Of a DNA stretch of 64,000 nt, positions 34,917 to 47,872 are shown in pieces. The notes beneath the pieces were generated by a model. The model worked only from the letters and a program-made list of their open reading frames with translations. It had not been told where the DNA came from and searched no databases. Made by a program: the position numbers and the translations under genes. Every line of letters starts with the position of its first letter. Position 1 is the stretch's first letter. Location: assembly GCA_003550325.1 (NCBI GenBank), contig QKWP01000439.1, positions 62,001 through 126,000 on the forward strand. Reading direction: 5' to 3'. This stretch comes from Gigaspora rosea (lineage: Eukaryota; Glomeromycota; Glomeromycetes; Diversisporales; Gigasporaceae).

Positions 34917-35410
34917 TAGAAGTACAGGTTAATGGAAAAATCATGGGGGCGGTGTCAATCTTCAAAAAGTTCAAAGCGGTAGACTGGGTCGACCTTTTTT
35001 ATTAGAACAATTTTTCTGATCAGAATTAGTCTTCATATCTATATTAAATGTGTTGAAAGCTCATCAGGTCATTCCTTGCCAAAATTCTAATGATACTAAA
35101 TTATTTAGTATTTTATTCGTTTTGTATTTGAGAAATAGCACGTTAGTCTTTGTTGATTAATTGTCTATGCAACCAATCATATCAGAACATTTCCGCTCCT
35201 TACATTAATTATTTGCCAATTTATCATCTAAATTAGTCAACTAATGAATATCTGCATTGCTGTAAACTATTAGTTTATTATTAATCAATTCCTTAACTTG
35301 AAATATGCTCTATAAGAGAATCACTTCTTTAATCGACCGACCCAGCCACAAAGGTGAAGGCTGAGGGTCGACTGCTCATCGACCCGGCCGTTGGGTCAGG
35401 GCATATCTCT
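34917..35410. mobile_element. 494-bp hAT-like element, inverted relative of 19702-20194
   Basis: It is flanked by exact 8-bp duplications ATATGGGG (34909-34916, 35411-35418). The left end TAGAAGTACAGGTTAATG matches the right end of the 19702 element on the other strand, and GGGTCGACCTT and TCGACCCGGCCG patches are shared. Nearly equal length supports a complete, older copy. Confidence 0.85.
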
Positions 35411-35419
35411 ATATGGGGG

Positions 35420-36055
35420 ATATGTTGGTTTTTCCAGGTTCTTCTTTCAATATATGAGTAATGCTTTCATTTATTCATACGGTCAAACATCTTAGCTACC
35501 AAGTTACATCAAATCTTAATAACTTTTTTTTTTTTAAAAAAAAAAAAATACCAGAAATTTTGAATACATCGACATATTAATGATGAGTCGGATAATGTTT
35601 GATTTGCACAAATATTCATAATAAATAAGTTTAATTGTCTATAAATGATTCGTTCCATAATTAGACGGAGTTTATTTTTAATTTTCTATCAGTGATATTT
35701 TTTGTGAAAATTCTGTTAATGGCCATGTCGCGCCTGAAGTTGACACTGCCTAAAGTTATAATTTCAGGTGCCTGAAATTGCGCTTGACTGAAATTAGCCC
35801 CTGAAATTAGATCATCTGGCACACGTTAGCAGGTAATTTTAGACAAGTGTAACTTCAAATGCAACTTAAAGCAAATACTAACTTCATGATCAACAAAATC
35901 TAGACAAGTCGAATGATCGGCAAACAATAACGTGACCGATTTAGTTCAGCGATAAAAACACCATTATATTTATTTTTATTCATAAAACTTTTGTTTGTAT
36001 AGATTTTTTTTATTTGGCACATTTAAACTATTAAAGTTTAGTATACTTTACTGTC
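35420..36055. other. Spacer with CTGAAATT-rich tract
   Basis: 35740-35815 repeats CTGAAATT/CTGAAGTT in several spacings. Otherwise nothing is recognised. Confidence 0.4.
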
Positions 36056-36056
36056 A

Positions 36057-36155
36057 CAAAAATTGTAAATAACGGTAATTTGGCAAATGAACACGTGCCA
36101 CTCCACGGCACATGTAGCCAATCATTCGTCAAATTACCGTATTTGCCAATTTTTG
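36057..36155. mobile_element. 99-bp palindromic MITE
   Basis: CAAAAATTGTAAATAACGGT on the left pairs with ACCGTATTTGCCAATTTTTG on the right around CACGTGCCACTCCACGGCAC. The target duplication is unclear. Confidence 0.65.
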
Positions 36156-36289
36156 CCTAATAACTTATAATGGTGCTACCCGGCAATTTATGATCATGAT
36201 TCGTAGGGGGAGTTATTGACAGTTTTTTAATTTGAAAAAATGTTTACATCGTAACACATGGAAAAGATAACAAATAATTTCATGATATG

Positions 36290-36545
36290 AGTTTTCCGGA
36301 TAAATATCTATTATTCCCCGTCTCATTATGGATCGCATGATGGGGATTTATATTTTATTAATCACAATTTTATTGCAAAATTTTTCTGTTTTTTCTCTTA
36401 TTTGTTATCACCCCGGAGAAATAACAAATAAAAAAGAAAAAATTTGCAATATTAATAAAATGTAAATCCCGTCATGCGATCATAATGAGACGAGGAATAA
36501 CTCATTTATTCCACATGCCGGGAAATATTTAATTATTCTCACCGT
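36290..36545. mobile_element. Foldback element with TTATTCCCCGTCTCATTATG arms
   Basis: The arm TATTCCCCGTCTCATTATGG (from about 36311) pairs with CATAATGAGACGAGGAATAA (36482-36501). Inner arms with AATAAAATGTAAATCCCGTC and ACAAATAA also pair. The outer boundaries are approximate. Confidence 0.65.
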
Positions 36546-36764
36546 TCAGGGAATAAATAGTATTTAACTTTCATTTTTATTCGTAATTACATTGGTGAGT
36601 ATAACCATCTTTATTAATCAATGGTATATTTAATTTACTTGAACTGGCAGCATTTAATATTTATTTATTTTCACGCTTTATCTCTTAGTTTTGTATTAAG
36701 TTATACTTGTAACTATAACGTAGTTTTGATGTGTTTAATTATTACAGGGGTGAAACTATTGTTA

Positions 36765-38696
36765 GATACATACGTACGTACGTACACTATCTAAATTTTT
36801 TCTAAAAATCTGGTTTCGTGCGACAATGTCGCACTTATTTGGAAATAATGTAACAAAATATCTACATGAATAATAAGAATATCTGAGATACAGTTTATCA
36901 TTGCTATTGATTAACTCTCATATGAGATTTGCAGGAGTCCCAAATTCCGAGTTACAATAATCGACAAATTAAAATAATGATTTTTCCAAAGTTAATTTCC
37001 AATTCATCACATAGGGTTAGAGTTAGCATTTGATTAGTTACAGTAATATGTTATAAGTAAATTGTCACGCTTTGTGATGAACATTATCGATCAAATAAAT
37101 TCAACCCATTTTTTTTTTTAAAAGAAAACCTTTTTTAACAAATTCATCACTACTTTATAATATGAATATCTTGATCTACTGAGGGGTTTAGGATTAAAAG
37201 ATAAGAAGATTAAAAATCTGATTTTGCTTCTAAAGTTTGAAATCAGGCATAAAATTAGTAATCTTCAATAATAAAAGAACATTAATTCAGATTTGTCTGA
37301 AAACGAAACAAAATTGATATATTATTATTGACAAAATACATCTTCTATTTTTATCAAAGAAGATTCCCGAATTTCAATTCTAAAGCCCCTTACTGTAGTT
37401 CTATTTCCTATTTATCATACATATAGTGATCATAATCGGTAAAAATTTGTAAGCTTAGTCAAGTCAATATTCTTAATACGGCTAAGTCAGCTCAGTCAAT
37501 TGAAATTAAAGGTTTTATTTTATTTGATTAAAGTTAGATTGGCGGCTAAGACTCGGGCGAAGTTATAATTTGTACCAAATTTTCACGAAGATCTTTTTTT
37601 TGTTAGAATCCCAAAGACGGTTTTATAAATAAAATTTTAAGTTGTTATATGTACTGTGTTTAATACACTAATGTATTAATAGAAATAGTCTTTCTTATAT
37701 ACTGCATTAATATAATATATTATATTTATTGATGATATATTCTTATAACGCCTATTTATTTTTTTTCTTGTATTTTACCATATTTTGTAAATTCCCGAAA
37801 TTTCTTATAATATTTATTTATATAAATAGTCGACTAATGCCAGGAAACACTACTTACGCACTAAATTGCCATCATCTTGTGTTATATTATTTTATGTAAT
37901 CATAAGGCTATATATTCGGCAAATAATATTACGTAATATGTTTACAGAGGGAAAAAAACATTACCTGCATGACTGATTATAATAAAGGTGATCAGGAAAA
38001 ATTTAAAAACGTTAGCATTTAATATTTAAAAGATAATCTATTAACTAAATATACTGACCAATAAATGATGTTGCAACAACTTAAATCCTACAATACATGT
38101 GTAATTATTATTCCGTTATAAATTAAGCAAAGTTTTACAAAAGTTCGGCCGGTATTATTGAATTGAATATATTATTTTGGTTTAATTCAAACTACATATC
38201 ATGTGTTCAAACTTACAAATTACGTGAAAACAAATTTACCGAAGCTAACCACAAAATTACAACAAAAAATCTTTAATTTTATTTGCAAAAATCTTACCAT
38301 GCTAGATTATAAAAGTATTCTAACTGAATAAATTAAATTGGTTAAATACGAGAAGGTAATTCTATCACTATATAGATGTAACTCGTAATTCACACGGCTA
38401 AAGAGATTTAATCTAGCTCAAATTCTAGATGTAATATCGCCCCACTCATCTGTATGGTCAAGTGATGCAGGCGAATCGTCTGTAACTAGTTAAAGCTTGT
38501 GTTGTAACTAGTTACAAGCATCATTGGGACGATTCGCCTGCATCACTAGTATGGTCTCATGATGTGGTTTACAGCTTATAACATCTCTTTTATCTAGGAA
38601 AAATCAATCCCTTGAATATAACTAGTTAATAATAATCGAGATTAACTATGTAAATTCACCATTACAAATCATCAATTATTAGATCGTCTGATTCGG
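36765..38696 (-). repeat. Inverted full U module
   Basis: Reverse complement of A 11890-9590 in ancestral order. For example, GTGCGACAATGTCGCACTTA (36817) mirrors the 11868 region, and TGAGGGGTTTAGGATTAAAAG mirrors about 11485. It abuts the start of A' at 38697 and carries the private 89-bp element at 38460. Confidence 0.85.
38460..38548. mobile_element. 89-bp hAT-type mini-element
   Basis: The ends are AAGTGATGCAGGCGAATCGTC (about 20 bp paired) and GACGATTCGCCTGCATCACTA, with exact 8-bp duplications GTATGGTC (38452-38459, 38549-38556). The paralogous empty site CTGTATGGTCTTATGATG is at 17540. The interior has a second palindrome GTAACTAGTTA. Its terminus resembles that of the 19702 hAT-like element. 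Confidence 0.93.
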
Positions 38697-41671
38697 AAAA
38701 ATTCTGCCCGATACTTATTTATCGAACAGCTATTGTACCGATAGTGGAGTAATATAAAGAATTTCTATGTATCGAAAACGTATATAAGGCTTTGTATTTC
38801 TACCTTCAATAAAACTCCTCAGACTTCGATCTTAAATATAAGTTAGTAGATAATTCAAAATCGAAGGCAACTTATATATATATGTACCGAATTCTCATGC
38901 TATTGCTCAATCGTTATCTTAGATATTTATTATCTTAAATTTCTTGATAAAAGTTTTATTGAATTCTTAAACGCACAATAGTTTATATTACACTTAATGA
39001 TTTGTTAAATTTCTTAATTCAAATTGACTACCTTAAGCCCTATTTATGATTAATGCCTATATTATTTTCATTATGCATTCTTAAACATAGTTCTTTTCCA
39101 CCTACTTATAAGCTTCTTTTTTTTTTAAAAAAAAAAAAAAAAAACTAAAATTACTTCCACTAAAAACATAATTTTTCCTATAATTACCTAATAATTTACA
39201 TACTATGAAGTAATGCGAAAAAAACTATAGTTATCCTTATTAAGATACATGATTTTTAAGAACACTACTATGCGTTGCGATGTCTAATTCCATTGAAAAC
39301 CCCCTATGACCTGCTGGAACAGGAAACAAGTAAAAAGGATAAAATGGTTGTTATCGCCCTCAATACTGCTAAGATAATCCACCGCAGAAACATTACCAAA
39401 ATTATATCCTACTGGCATTTCAATAGAATTGTACCGTTGAGTTGTAATTTCTCATATGTGCCGTACCAAGAATAATCTAACTTTCTGATAAATCGAGATA
39501 TCATGCTTCATTACTGGCAATAAGAATAATTCTGCCAGTTAATCTCCCGCCTGATAAATCAAGATGCCATACTCTCACAATTTAGAGTTAATTGTTAAGC
39601 GAAAGTAGAGTTTCGATAATCTTATTTATTTAAGGTGTCTGTCATAATTCTTATATTTATGCATATAAACTTAAAAGCATCCTGAACGACTTTCATAGAG
39701 TTTCCTAGGTTAAATTAATTACTATTATTGAATGCGTCTGTGTGAAACTTACACATTCAACATGCATAATCACCCTAAGTAGTATTCAGGTGTGATGTAT
39801 TGAAAATGCTTGTTTGATTATCACAAGCATTTCAAAATGGGCACTCATGCAAAATTTGCTGATAATAAGCTTCATTTCTTTTGAACTGGACAGAAGATAA
39901 TATTTCCAGTTATGGTACTTCAATTGAGTGATTTAAAAATTTTAAACCATAATTATTCCAATGCGATCTCATCTGTAAATTTTACTCTGTCCTGGAGTGG
40001 AATCTCGAAAGGTCGCTATGGATTATCATAATCATATAATGTAATGGAGGGTGTAAACTGAAATATTTCGCTGGGAAGAATTTGTATTTCGTATTATAAG
40101 TCTGTAACCCTCCGAAATTTGTTTTTTCATAAAAATTGCTTAATTAAAAAATCATCATAATAGGGGTTCAGAATTAAGTTCTGAATAATCATAATCATAC
40201 GGTCGGGCACATAGTAAATTTTTTTAAAACATGTGCTTATAATGGAGTTGTGCTTACATGAAGGTTTTTTTTTCTTATAAATTAAATAATAGTTTGGTCT
40301 AATCATAAATATGATTACATATGATGTGATAGTATGGAAGGTGACTATATAGAGGGTCGGTTTTAGTGCATTAGCCAAGTTATTTGAAGAAAACGTTATG
40401 TTAAAATATATTATGCTTTTTTTTTTTCTTTTGAAAAAATGTTGATTTTATTTCCAATCAAGTTTTCAAATGCCCTTATTTATATTTTATTCATACGTTT
40501 TAATCTGCATAAAGTTTTATTTTATGAAACATGAAATACTAGTCGTTTCTTTCTTTGACATTCATAATTCCAAATTCGATTCATAAGGCGTCTGCTTAAT
40601 TCTGTAAATCGACAATTCTGTTCCATTTTAATTCGTTCTATTTCAATGTAAAGCTAGTCTAAATCTTATTTTAAAAAAAAAATGCTTGCTTTATTAGTCC
40701 GACAAATGTAACTCATTATATTGATAGTAAATTACTCGTTAAAGTTTAATTATTCGCATTCTAATATTTCGATTGAAATATCTAAGAGCAAATCCGATTA
40801 TAAGGAACTTACATAATCTAGATACCGGTATGAAATTGGACATACAATAATTATACATCGCATTATCATTTATACAATTAATATAATATAGACTTATTGG
40901 GTTCTTTGTTTAATGATTATCATCAAGAAAAATTAAGTTATATAAATGTTATATAAAATATTTATGTAGATTTTACAAATCCAATATAGCCTTATGCAAT
41001 TATATAATTTGATTTAATACTGTCTGTAATACTTACATGTAATTGAAAAAAAATAATCATACTCGGAGTGTTTGAAACCCGAGTATAATTTTTATATAAA
41101 TTATTTTTATTAAGTAAAAAACTAATCAGACTCGGGGTGTTTGAAATCCGAGTATAATTTTTATATAAATTAAAATAATTCTTATTAAATAAATAAATTT
41201 AATTAGTACGAATTATGGTTAGGGTTAAACCTGGGATGGGGTAGGACATAGTTTATAACAAAATTTTATAAGGAATTTTTTTTCTTAAAGACTTAAAAGA
41301 TTATTTCTTAAGCAAAATTTTAATACAAAAAATTATCTGCATACTGCATTTTTGATTGGTTTCATACAGTATATAAAAAATAATATAATTTACTTTAGTT
41401 ATTACTCAGAAGTGGCTAAGGTAATCATTGTTGGTTTACAAAGTAAATATATTTAGCATCCCTTTTGCATGATTTAATAATGAAACTGCCTTGTTTGTAA
41501 GTTACAGTTTGATGTCCCTAAATTCTAATACTATAAATAATTTTCATATGACACTACACATGGTTTTACTATAATTTTGATTTGAATGGTTGTGTGGTTA
41601 GTGAAGACCTCAACATTGATCCCTTCCTCCATTTGTGATTCATCCGAACTTTATCGTTTTAATGCATACAA

Positions 41672-41801
41672 CAGGGATGGTAAAATTGGAGGTCATTTGC
41701 CTTTTTTTCAAATAACCTAGGTCATTTCAGACTAAAATTCATAATAAAATTGGGTCATTTGAGGTCATGTGAGGTTATTCGAAGGTCATTTACCATCCCT
41801 G
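41672..41801. mobile_element. hAT-type MITE (partner of 6150-6288)
   Basis: The same CAGGGATGGTAAA and ACCATCCCTG ends at the corresponding place. The flanking 8-mers have diverged (GCATACAA, GATTACTA), as expected of an insertion older than the duplication. Confidence 0.88.
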
Positions 41802-43236
41802 GATTACTAAGATCTAAATAGCAATTTTTTTCTTTCGAATTCTACGATCATCACTAATTGGAGGCTGTTTTTATATTGAATTACAATGTAGAATCTTATA
41901 CTAATTTTTCTTATCGTGCATCCCTTGAGTCAATAATACAATTTCCAGTGGTTATTTAGTTTAATCAGTTGCCATGATGGAACTAACTTTTTTCCAATAT
42001 TAATTTATTCATAAGTTGAACATTAAATTATTACGCGTCTTAATTGGTTACGAGCTACATTATCTAAAATATATTTAATATGATGTCCAAAAATAACTAT
42101 AAATAAATAAAGATAAATAAAGATTATGTATGGATTTTCATATACTAGAGTAGAAACGCCACCCAAAAAAATTTCAAATGTAAAATTTTGTTTTGTTTAG
42201 TTAGGGTTAGGTAGGGTCTTACAATTAGGTTAGGGTTAAAATGTACTATATATATCATTAAAGGAATGAGCAAGAATTGATTTTTTTTTATGATAGGGGC
42301 AAATGGAAAAAGATCGAAGAACCTTTACGATTATTAAAAAGGAATTAATTTTCTGACCAACAAATCTATTTGTTGAAAATTTTGCAAGGAAGACCCTTTC
42401 ATAAACTAAATTTTGAACTATTAGCGATTTTTTTTGTTTTAAATTTTCTTGATCGTGCTATGTTACACCTGATCTTGAAATTTGATTGGCTGTGAAATTT
42501 TTTAGGGTACCCCAGTTTATCAAATGGTACCAAAATTATGCAGATCCAATTAGTATAAGGTGTTTCGATATACCGACTAAATTAGTTAATTCTTTAAAAA
42601 ATTCGACCTACTATCTTAGTACAGGATATTAGAAATAAAATAAAACAGATAATTAATTTACGGTAAACGAATTTAGTCATATCAAAAATATTAATTGTTG
42701 TTTTTGACTGGAAACTAGAACCCAGTGTTTCTAGCTGTTTCAATGAAAAGTTCTACTGGAACGGTTATTTTACTCGGTGTTATGAATAATAGTATTGGAT
42801 TATTGAGTAAAGTAGTGGAGTATACTAAAAAATCACATTTGAGTATATAAAATTAGCATACTAGAATCATAATATATATTATATAAAAATAGTATAGTCA
42901 TATATTAAATTATGATATTGTATATTAATTTATTATTTGACCCTACAAAATTTGACAAAAGTTTATTTATCTTTATAATGAAACATATCAATATGGTCAG
43001 TAATAAAAAGAATTCAGAAACATTCCAACAAAAATCAATTTTTCAACTTCATGCATGACAGCACTGCTCTAAATCAATTTTTATACAACATAATGATAAC
43101 AGATAAATATTACTCTGACAATCGTATAAGTTATATCATATTCATCTAATGAAAATTAAGATTTTTACGTGATTGTATTTTATGATTGTTCTAACAACAA
43201 ACAATGATATTTATAGCAATGCACGTATTGTATATA

Positions 43237-43804
43237 AGGTAGATAGGGGTATTATGGTGAAGAGGAATATTATAGGGAATCAGGGTATGTTTTTGTGACC
43301 GGAATAGGATGAAATTTATACCATTCGATTCCTCTCAATAGGAGAAATCAAATTTTATCCAATTTTGATCACAAGAACACAAGATATTTTGATTCGTCAA
43401 AATATCTCTATCTATAATACGGTGATATTAAAACACAAAATGGTATTGTGACGAATCGAGGATATCTTGTATTTCCATAATCAGAATCAGATGAAATTTA
43501 TACCATTCGATTACTCTCATTGAAAAGAATCGAATGATATAAATTTTATCTGATTCTGATCATGGAAGCACAAGATATATCCACGATTCGCCATAATACC
43601 CCACGGTTAAATTTTCTTTATTTTTTATAAAATAATCAAATTAAAATATTTTGTGGTCCAGTAATCGGAACTGAATGATTTTGGTATCATTCGACTCAGC
43701 TCGATGAGGCGAATCAGAAGATACCAAAATTATTTGACTTTGATTACGCTATTACATGTTATAATCAAAATATTTTAACTTCACCATAATACCCCTATTT
43801 ACCT
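43237..43804. mobile_element. 568-bp MITE probably belonging to the pogo-like transposon family
   Basis: The TIRs AGGTAGATAGGGGTATTATG and its complement agree over 26 bp with one mismatch, flanked by TA (43235-43236, 43805-43806). They resemble the transposon ends at 2706 (AGGGAGATGGGGGTATTGTG). The interior carries three copies of the shared palindrome (43297-43371, 43481-43559, 43655-43745). Copy A at about 7975 has the empty site. It has no coding capacity. Confidence 0.9.
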
Positions 43805-44099
43805 TATATATGTTTGAATTTTTATTTTATTTATATATAGCAAAATAAAAATTTTACATAATTATATACTTAACGAAAATAAATTCGCTTTGTAGTTTTT
43901 TTTCTCAAACAAAATTGCGCTAATTGCCAAATTATTTTAATTTGTGGATTTCAGGTTTTGTCTATTTTCAAGATTCGCTAATTCAACTGAATGGGCTTTT
44001 GTTTCACATTCTCTTCATGCTCCTTTAATGCCAACAACCGTTCTTAATATTCAAGTTTATTGATTGTTGAGCTTTTTCATGTTCACTTTCACTTCAATT

Positions 44100-46765
44100 C
44101 GGACCCGTACGAAAATCCTAACTCAGGTCACCTATGTGTGGGTCACCTGGGTGACCCAGATGAACACTAGGTAATAGAAAAATTCTGCTACGGATCACCC
44201 ACGAGTGGGCCACCCGGGTGACTCAGTGTTATCATATGATAACAATTTTGAACCAGTATTACCCCCTGACGACCAAAAATAATTCTATTTCGCCCATGAT
44301 TGATCGACCAATTATCACTGCATTAATCGCCCCTGAACTCTCTTTTAACTGTACTCTTGTACTATGTTTCTTTTTCTTGATTATCTCCCTTTATTTATAT
44401 CTTCAATCTATTATTTTTATTTCTCTTATTACTTAATCATGCTGCATAGATGGATAAAGCGAACCCGGCTTTACATAATCATATAACGAATCATTTCTTA
44501 AGTCTTTTATCACGTAATGGTCATAATACATAAAACAATTCTGTATAAATTACATTTGCTTCCTCTAGGGACGAATGCAAATAAAGCATTTAAATATTAC
44601 CAAATCGCCCCCCTCAAGAGGGAACCACACGGCAAAAAATCTGTAAAAAGGGTGAATGCAATTGAAGCATTCAATTATTACCACCCTGCTCTGGGCCTAT
44701 AGAGAACCATACGATTGATTCAAGGAATATTGTCGTATAAAATTAAAACTGTATTAAAGTTAAGATAACGGAAAAGAAATATTCTGACAATAGGCTAGTT
44801 TAAATTATTTATTTATAATGATTATGTATATAAAGCCCAAAAGATTTGCTTTAATAAAGTTTCCTCAGACTTCGATTCATTGAGTTAATAATAATAACAA
44901 ATGAATATTTATTGAAACAAACTGTTGATTGAATTCTCACTTATTAGACAATTGAATCGTAAATACATCTTCACGCTATCATTATATTAGTGTATTGTTT
45001 ATTTTTATTTTGATATTAATCGCTTTCTCACTCGTAAATACATCTTTACGATCTTCTCCTAATTCATAAAAATCGCTCTTAAATCAATCATATCATACCG
45101 CACTACATCTTAGATCAATAGGCCAATTGGCTACATTTACGTATATCTCTCATTTATCAACCCCTAATTCACTTTCTCCTTTCCTCTAAACACCTTAATC
45201 TTCCGTTTTTAAGTCCCCATCCACCTACGTTTGTCACGTTTCCTAGACCAATCTTGTTATCTTTCATTTACTATCGCTGACTAGATCTGACCCTTTAATC
45301 TGACGCTCTTCCCATTTTGATAGTAACATTGGGTGAACACTGGGTAATAAAAAAAATTCTGCTACGGGTCACCCGTGGGTGAACACTGGGTAATAAAAAA
45401 AATTCTGCTACAGGTCATCCGCGGGTAATAATGCTGCCCGAAACTATTTTGAAAAATTATGTTGAAGTTCTGAAACTATACCAAAATTTCGAAACTAAGT
45501 TTATATTTTTATTTAAATTTATTTAATTTTTACACATTTCACACTAATCTAACTATCAAATACTAAACTAACTAATCGCTCCATTCTTGGTACTAATGTA
45601 ATACTCTTTGCTCTTCATAACAAACCCGTCAACAACTATAATGTGACTAACTAGTTCCTGAATCTCTTCTATTTAACCTTCTCAGCAGTATACAAAAACT
45701 AGAAAAAATTAATTAGTAAAAAGGAACAAAAATAACAAAGAAAGCACGAAAAAAGAATAAGCACTTATCTTGTGCCAGTTCTAGCACTTTCGTATCGAGA
45801 TCTCTGAAGCTTTATGCCGTTTCACCCTTTCCGGGTCAAGATCTCTGAACCTTTATGCCATTTCCTCTTGCTGGCAGTACACAAAGTCTATAAAAGAAAG
45901 AAGTAATTAGCAAAAAAGAACGAAAAATAAAAGAAATACAAAAAAAAACTGGTACTTAGTTTTAGCACTTCCGGGTTGAGATCTCTAAGTTGAGATCTCT
46001 AAATCTTCACACCATTCCACCCGTCCTAGTAGTACACATAACCTATAGAAGAAAGGAGTATTTAGCAAAAAAAACGAAAAATAAAAAAGAAGACAAGCAA
46101 AAAAAAAAGAACTAATACTTATCTTAGTCAGTTCCAACACTTCCAGGTCGAGATCTCTGAATATTATGCCATTTTACTCTTGCCGGCAGTATACAAAACC
46201 TATAGAAGAAAGAAATAGTTAGTAAAAAAAAAAACAAAAAAAGAAAAACATAAAAAACTAATACTAATCTTAGTATATATGTTACTTGTATCGACATTTC
46301 TGATTTAAAAATTTTCTGATTCCTTAATACTTACCGACTGTTGTAGTGTAATATACGTATTGTATTGCATGTGTATTGATTGGTTAATGTATGTTACTTG
46401 TATTCGACATTTCTTATTTAAAAACTTAAATAAAAGATCGAAAAGATCTTAAAAAAATGTAAAAAAAAATGTAACGTTATAAAAAAAATTTAAATAAATA
46501 AAATAAAAAAATTTAATAAAATAAAAAAAAAAATAAAAAAATTTAAATAAAGGAAAAAGAAAAAAAAATACGGTAAAAAAAGGATCGAAAAAGATCAAAT
46601 ATTATCTATTTATTGCAGATCAACTTCCTGTATATTATAACCAACCCATACGGGTCACTGACCCGCGGGTTGACCACCCGAGTGGGCCATAACTCAACCC
46701 GGGTCACCCGCGGGTGGGCGGGTGACCCGGGTGATACTTGCCCGGGTCAGAACACTAGTTATTTA
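44100..46765. mobile_element. 2.7-kb composite insert with GGGTCACCCGGG ends (A' only)
   Basis: Copy A passes from TTTCACCTCAATTTT (8880) toward TTTGGATTTT without this DNA. Both borders are dense in GGGTCACC/GGTGACCC, and the right border CCCGGGTCAGAACACTAG looks hAT-like. GGTAATARAAAAATTCTGC followed by TACGGGTCACCC occurs three times (44171, 45347, 45395). The insert also holds an LTR-like block at 44825-44885 and a 155-bp tandem array, so it is probably several nested elements. No gene is recognised. Confidence 0.6.
45686..46275 (+). repeat. Tandem array, period about 155 bp
   Basis: Units start near 45686, 45875, 46030 and 46187, each with CAGTAYACAAA, then an A-rich tract, TTCYAGCACTT, and GAGATCTCTGAA before ATGCCATTTCA. 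The first unit is longer because GATCTCTGAA is doubled. Confidence 0.8.
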
Positions 46766-47492
46766 TATTGGATTTTGTTGAATTTAACAGGTTTCGATAT
46801 CGCAGGTTAAAATATTTAAAAAAAATAAAATTATTATTAGTTAAGGTTAAGTTTCGAACTAGTATTAAATTAGAGTTAGAGGGCATATATACAAGCAAAA
46901 TTAAGTGCTAAAAACGTTTAATTAGAAGTCCAAGACTAGTTTACGTAATGAAATTTCAAGATATTTAAAATTTTTGATTTTTCGTTCGTTTTGTTACACA
47001 AGATTCTGTGATCTAATTGGTTGATCATATTAATCTGCGATATGGTGAATATTTACAAATGTTTTCTCATCCATCGATATGATAAGTTATAGCGATTTCT
47101 TTTTCATTTGTTAGTGGATATTCGATTGGAGTTAATGAATGAATTATTTCTTTAACGGTAAATTTTTTGTTAAGATATATTTCCGAACTTTTTATTACAG
47201 GTCGAGGAAAAGAACTTTAAATGCATCATCGATGTTAAAGTTTTAAAGTTTTCATTTAATGAAATTATTTTTTTTCGAGAAAAATTTGCCTCTTTATCAA
47301 TTCCATTAGAAGAATTATTTTCTTCGAAATTTCATCAAAAAAGCTATAATTCGATGATATAGACTCGTCATCAGAACTAATATCATCAAAATGTATCAGC
47401 ATTTTATTTATAGACATTGTAAACTGATTTAAATTTTTTTTTAAAAAAAAAAATAGAAAAAAAATCTTCATTACTATCCCTTCATTATATTA

Positions 47493-47571
47493 GACTTCGG
47501 GCTTTTAAATTATCAACTTACTAAATTTTGAAAAATTTGACCTAATATTTTAAGTATAAAAGCCCGAAGTC
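47493..47571. mobile_element. 79-bp palindromic mini-element
   Basis: GACTTCGGGCTTTT and its exact complement AAAAGCCCGAAGTC, flanked by TA. Not present at the corresponding place in A (about 9440). Confidence 0.7.
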
Positions 47572-47700
47572 TAATTATTTAATGTCACGTTTGTATAAAT
47601 TTTATATGTATTTGGATACTATATATGATATACTTAATTTATACTCATCAAACATACACACATGTTACCAATATACTCAACTTGTTTGCTTACTCATATA

Positions 47701-47872
47701 TAGTGATGTTCCATTTATATGATACCTGAAAAATTTTAGCGTACAGTACGTACGTACTGTACGTATAGTTCTTTTCCGGCTTCTGATTGGCTGGCAAAAG
47801 TGATCTGCAAAAATTTTAGAGTACAGTACGTACAGTACATATAGTACTGTACGCGTACGCGACACATCACTA
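47701..47872. mobile_element. 172-bp hAT-like element with GTACAGTACGTAC repeats
   Basis: The ends are TAGTGATGT and ACATCACTA. Absent from A near 9550. AAAATTTTAG followed by a GTACAGTACGTAC palindrome occurs twice inside. The flanking 8-mers agree only at 5 of 8 positions. Confidence 0.6.

Noticed and set aside
44218-44702. Two 61-72 residue frames inside the 44100-46765 insert
   Set aside because: No motif or repeat of the frame elsewhere; composition is that of random AT-rich DNA.
47265-47471. 68-residue minus-strand frame conserved in part at 9240-9400
   Set aside because: The reading frame is broken in the A copy and the peptide is low complexity (S/D/F-rich) from AT-rich DNA.
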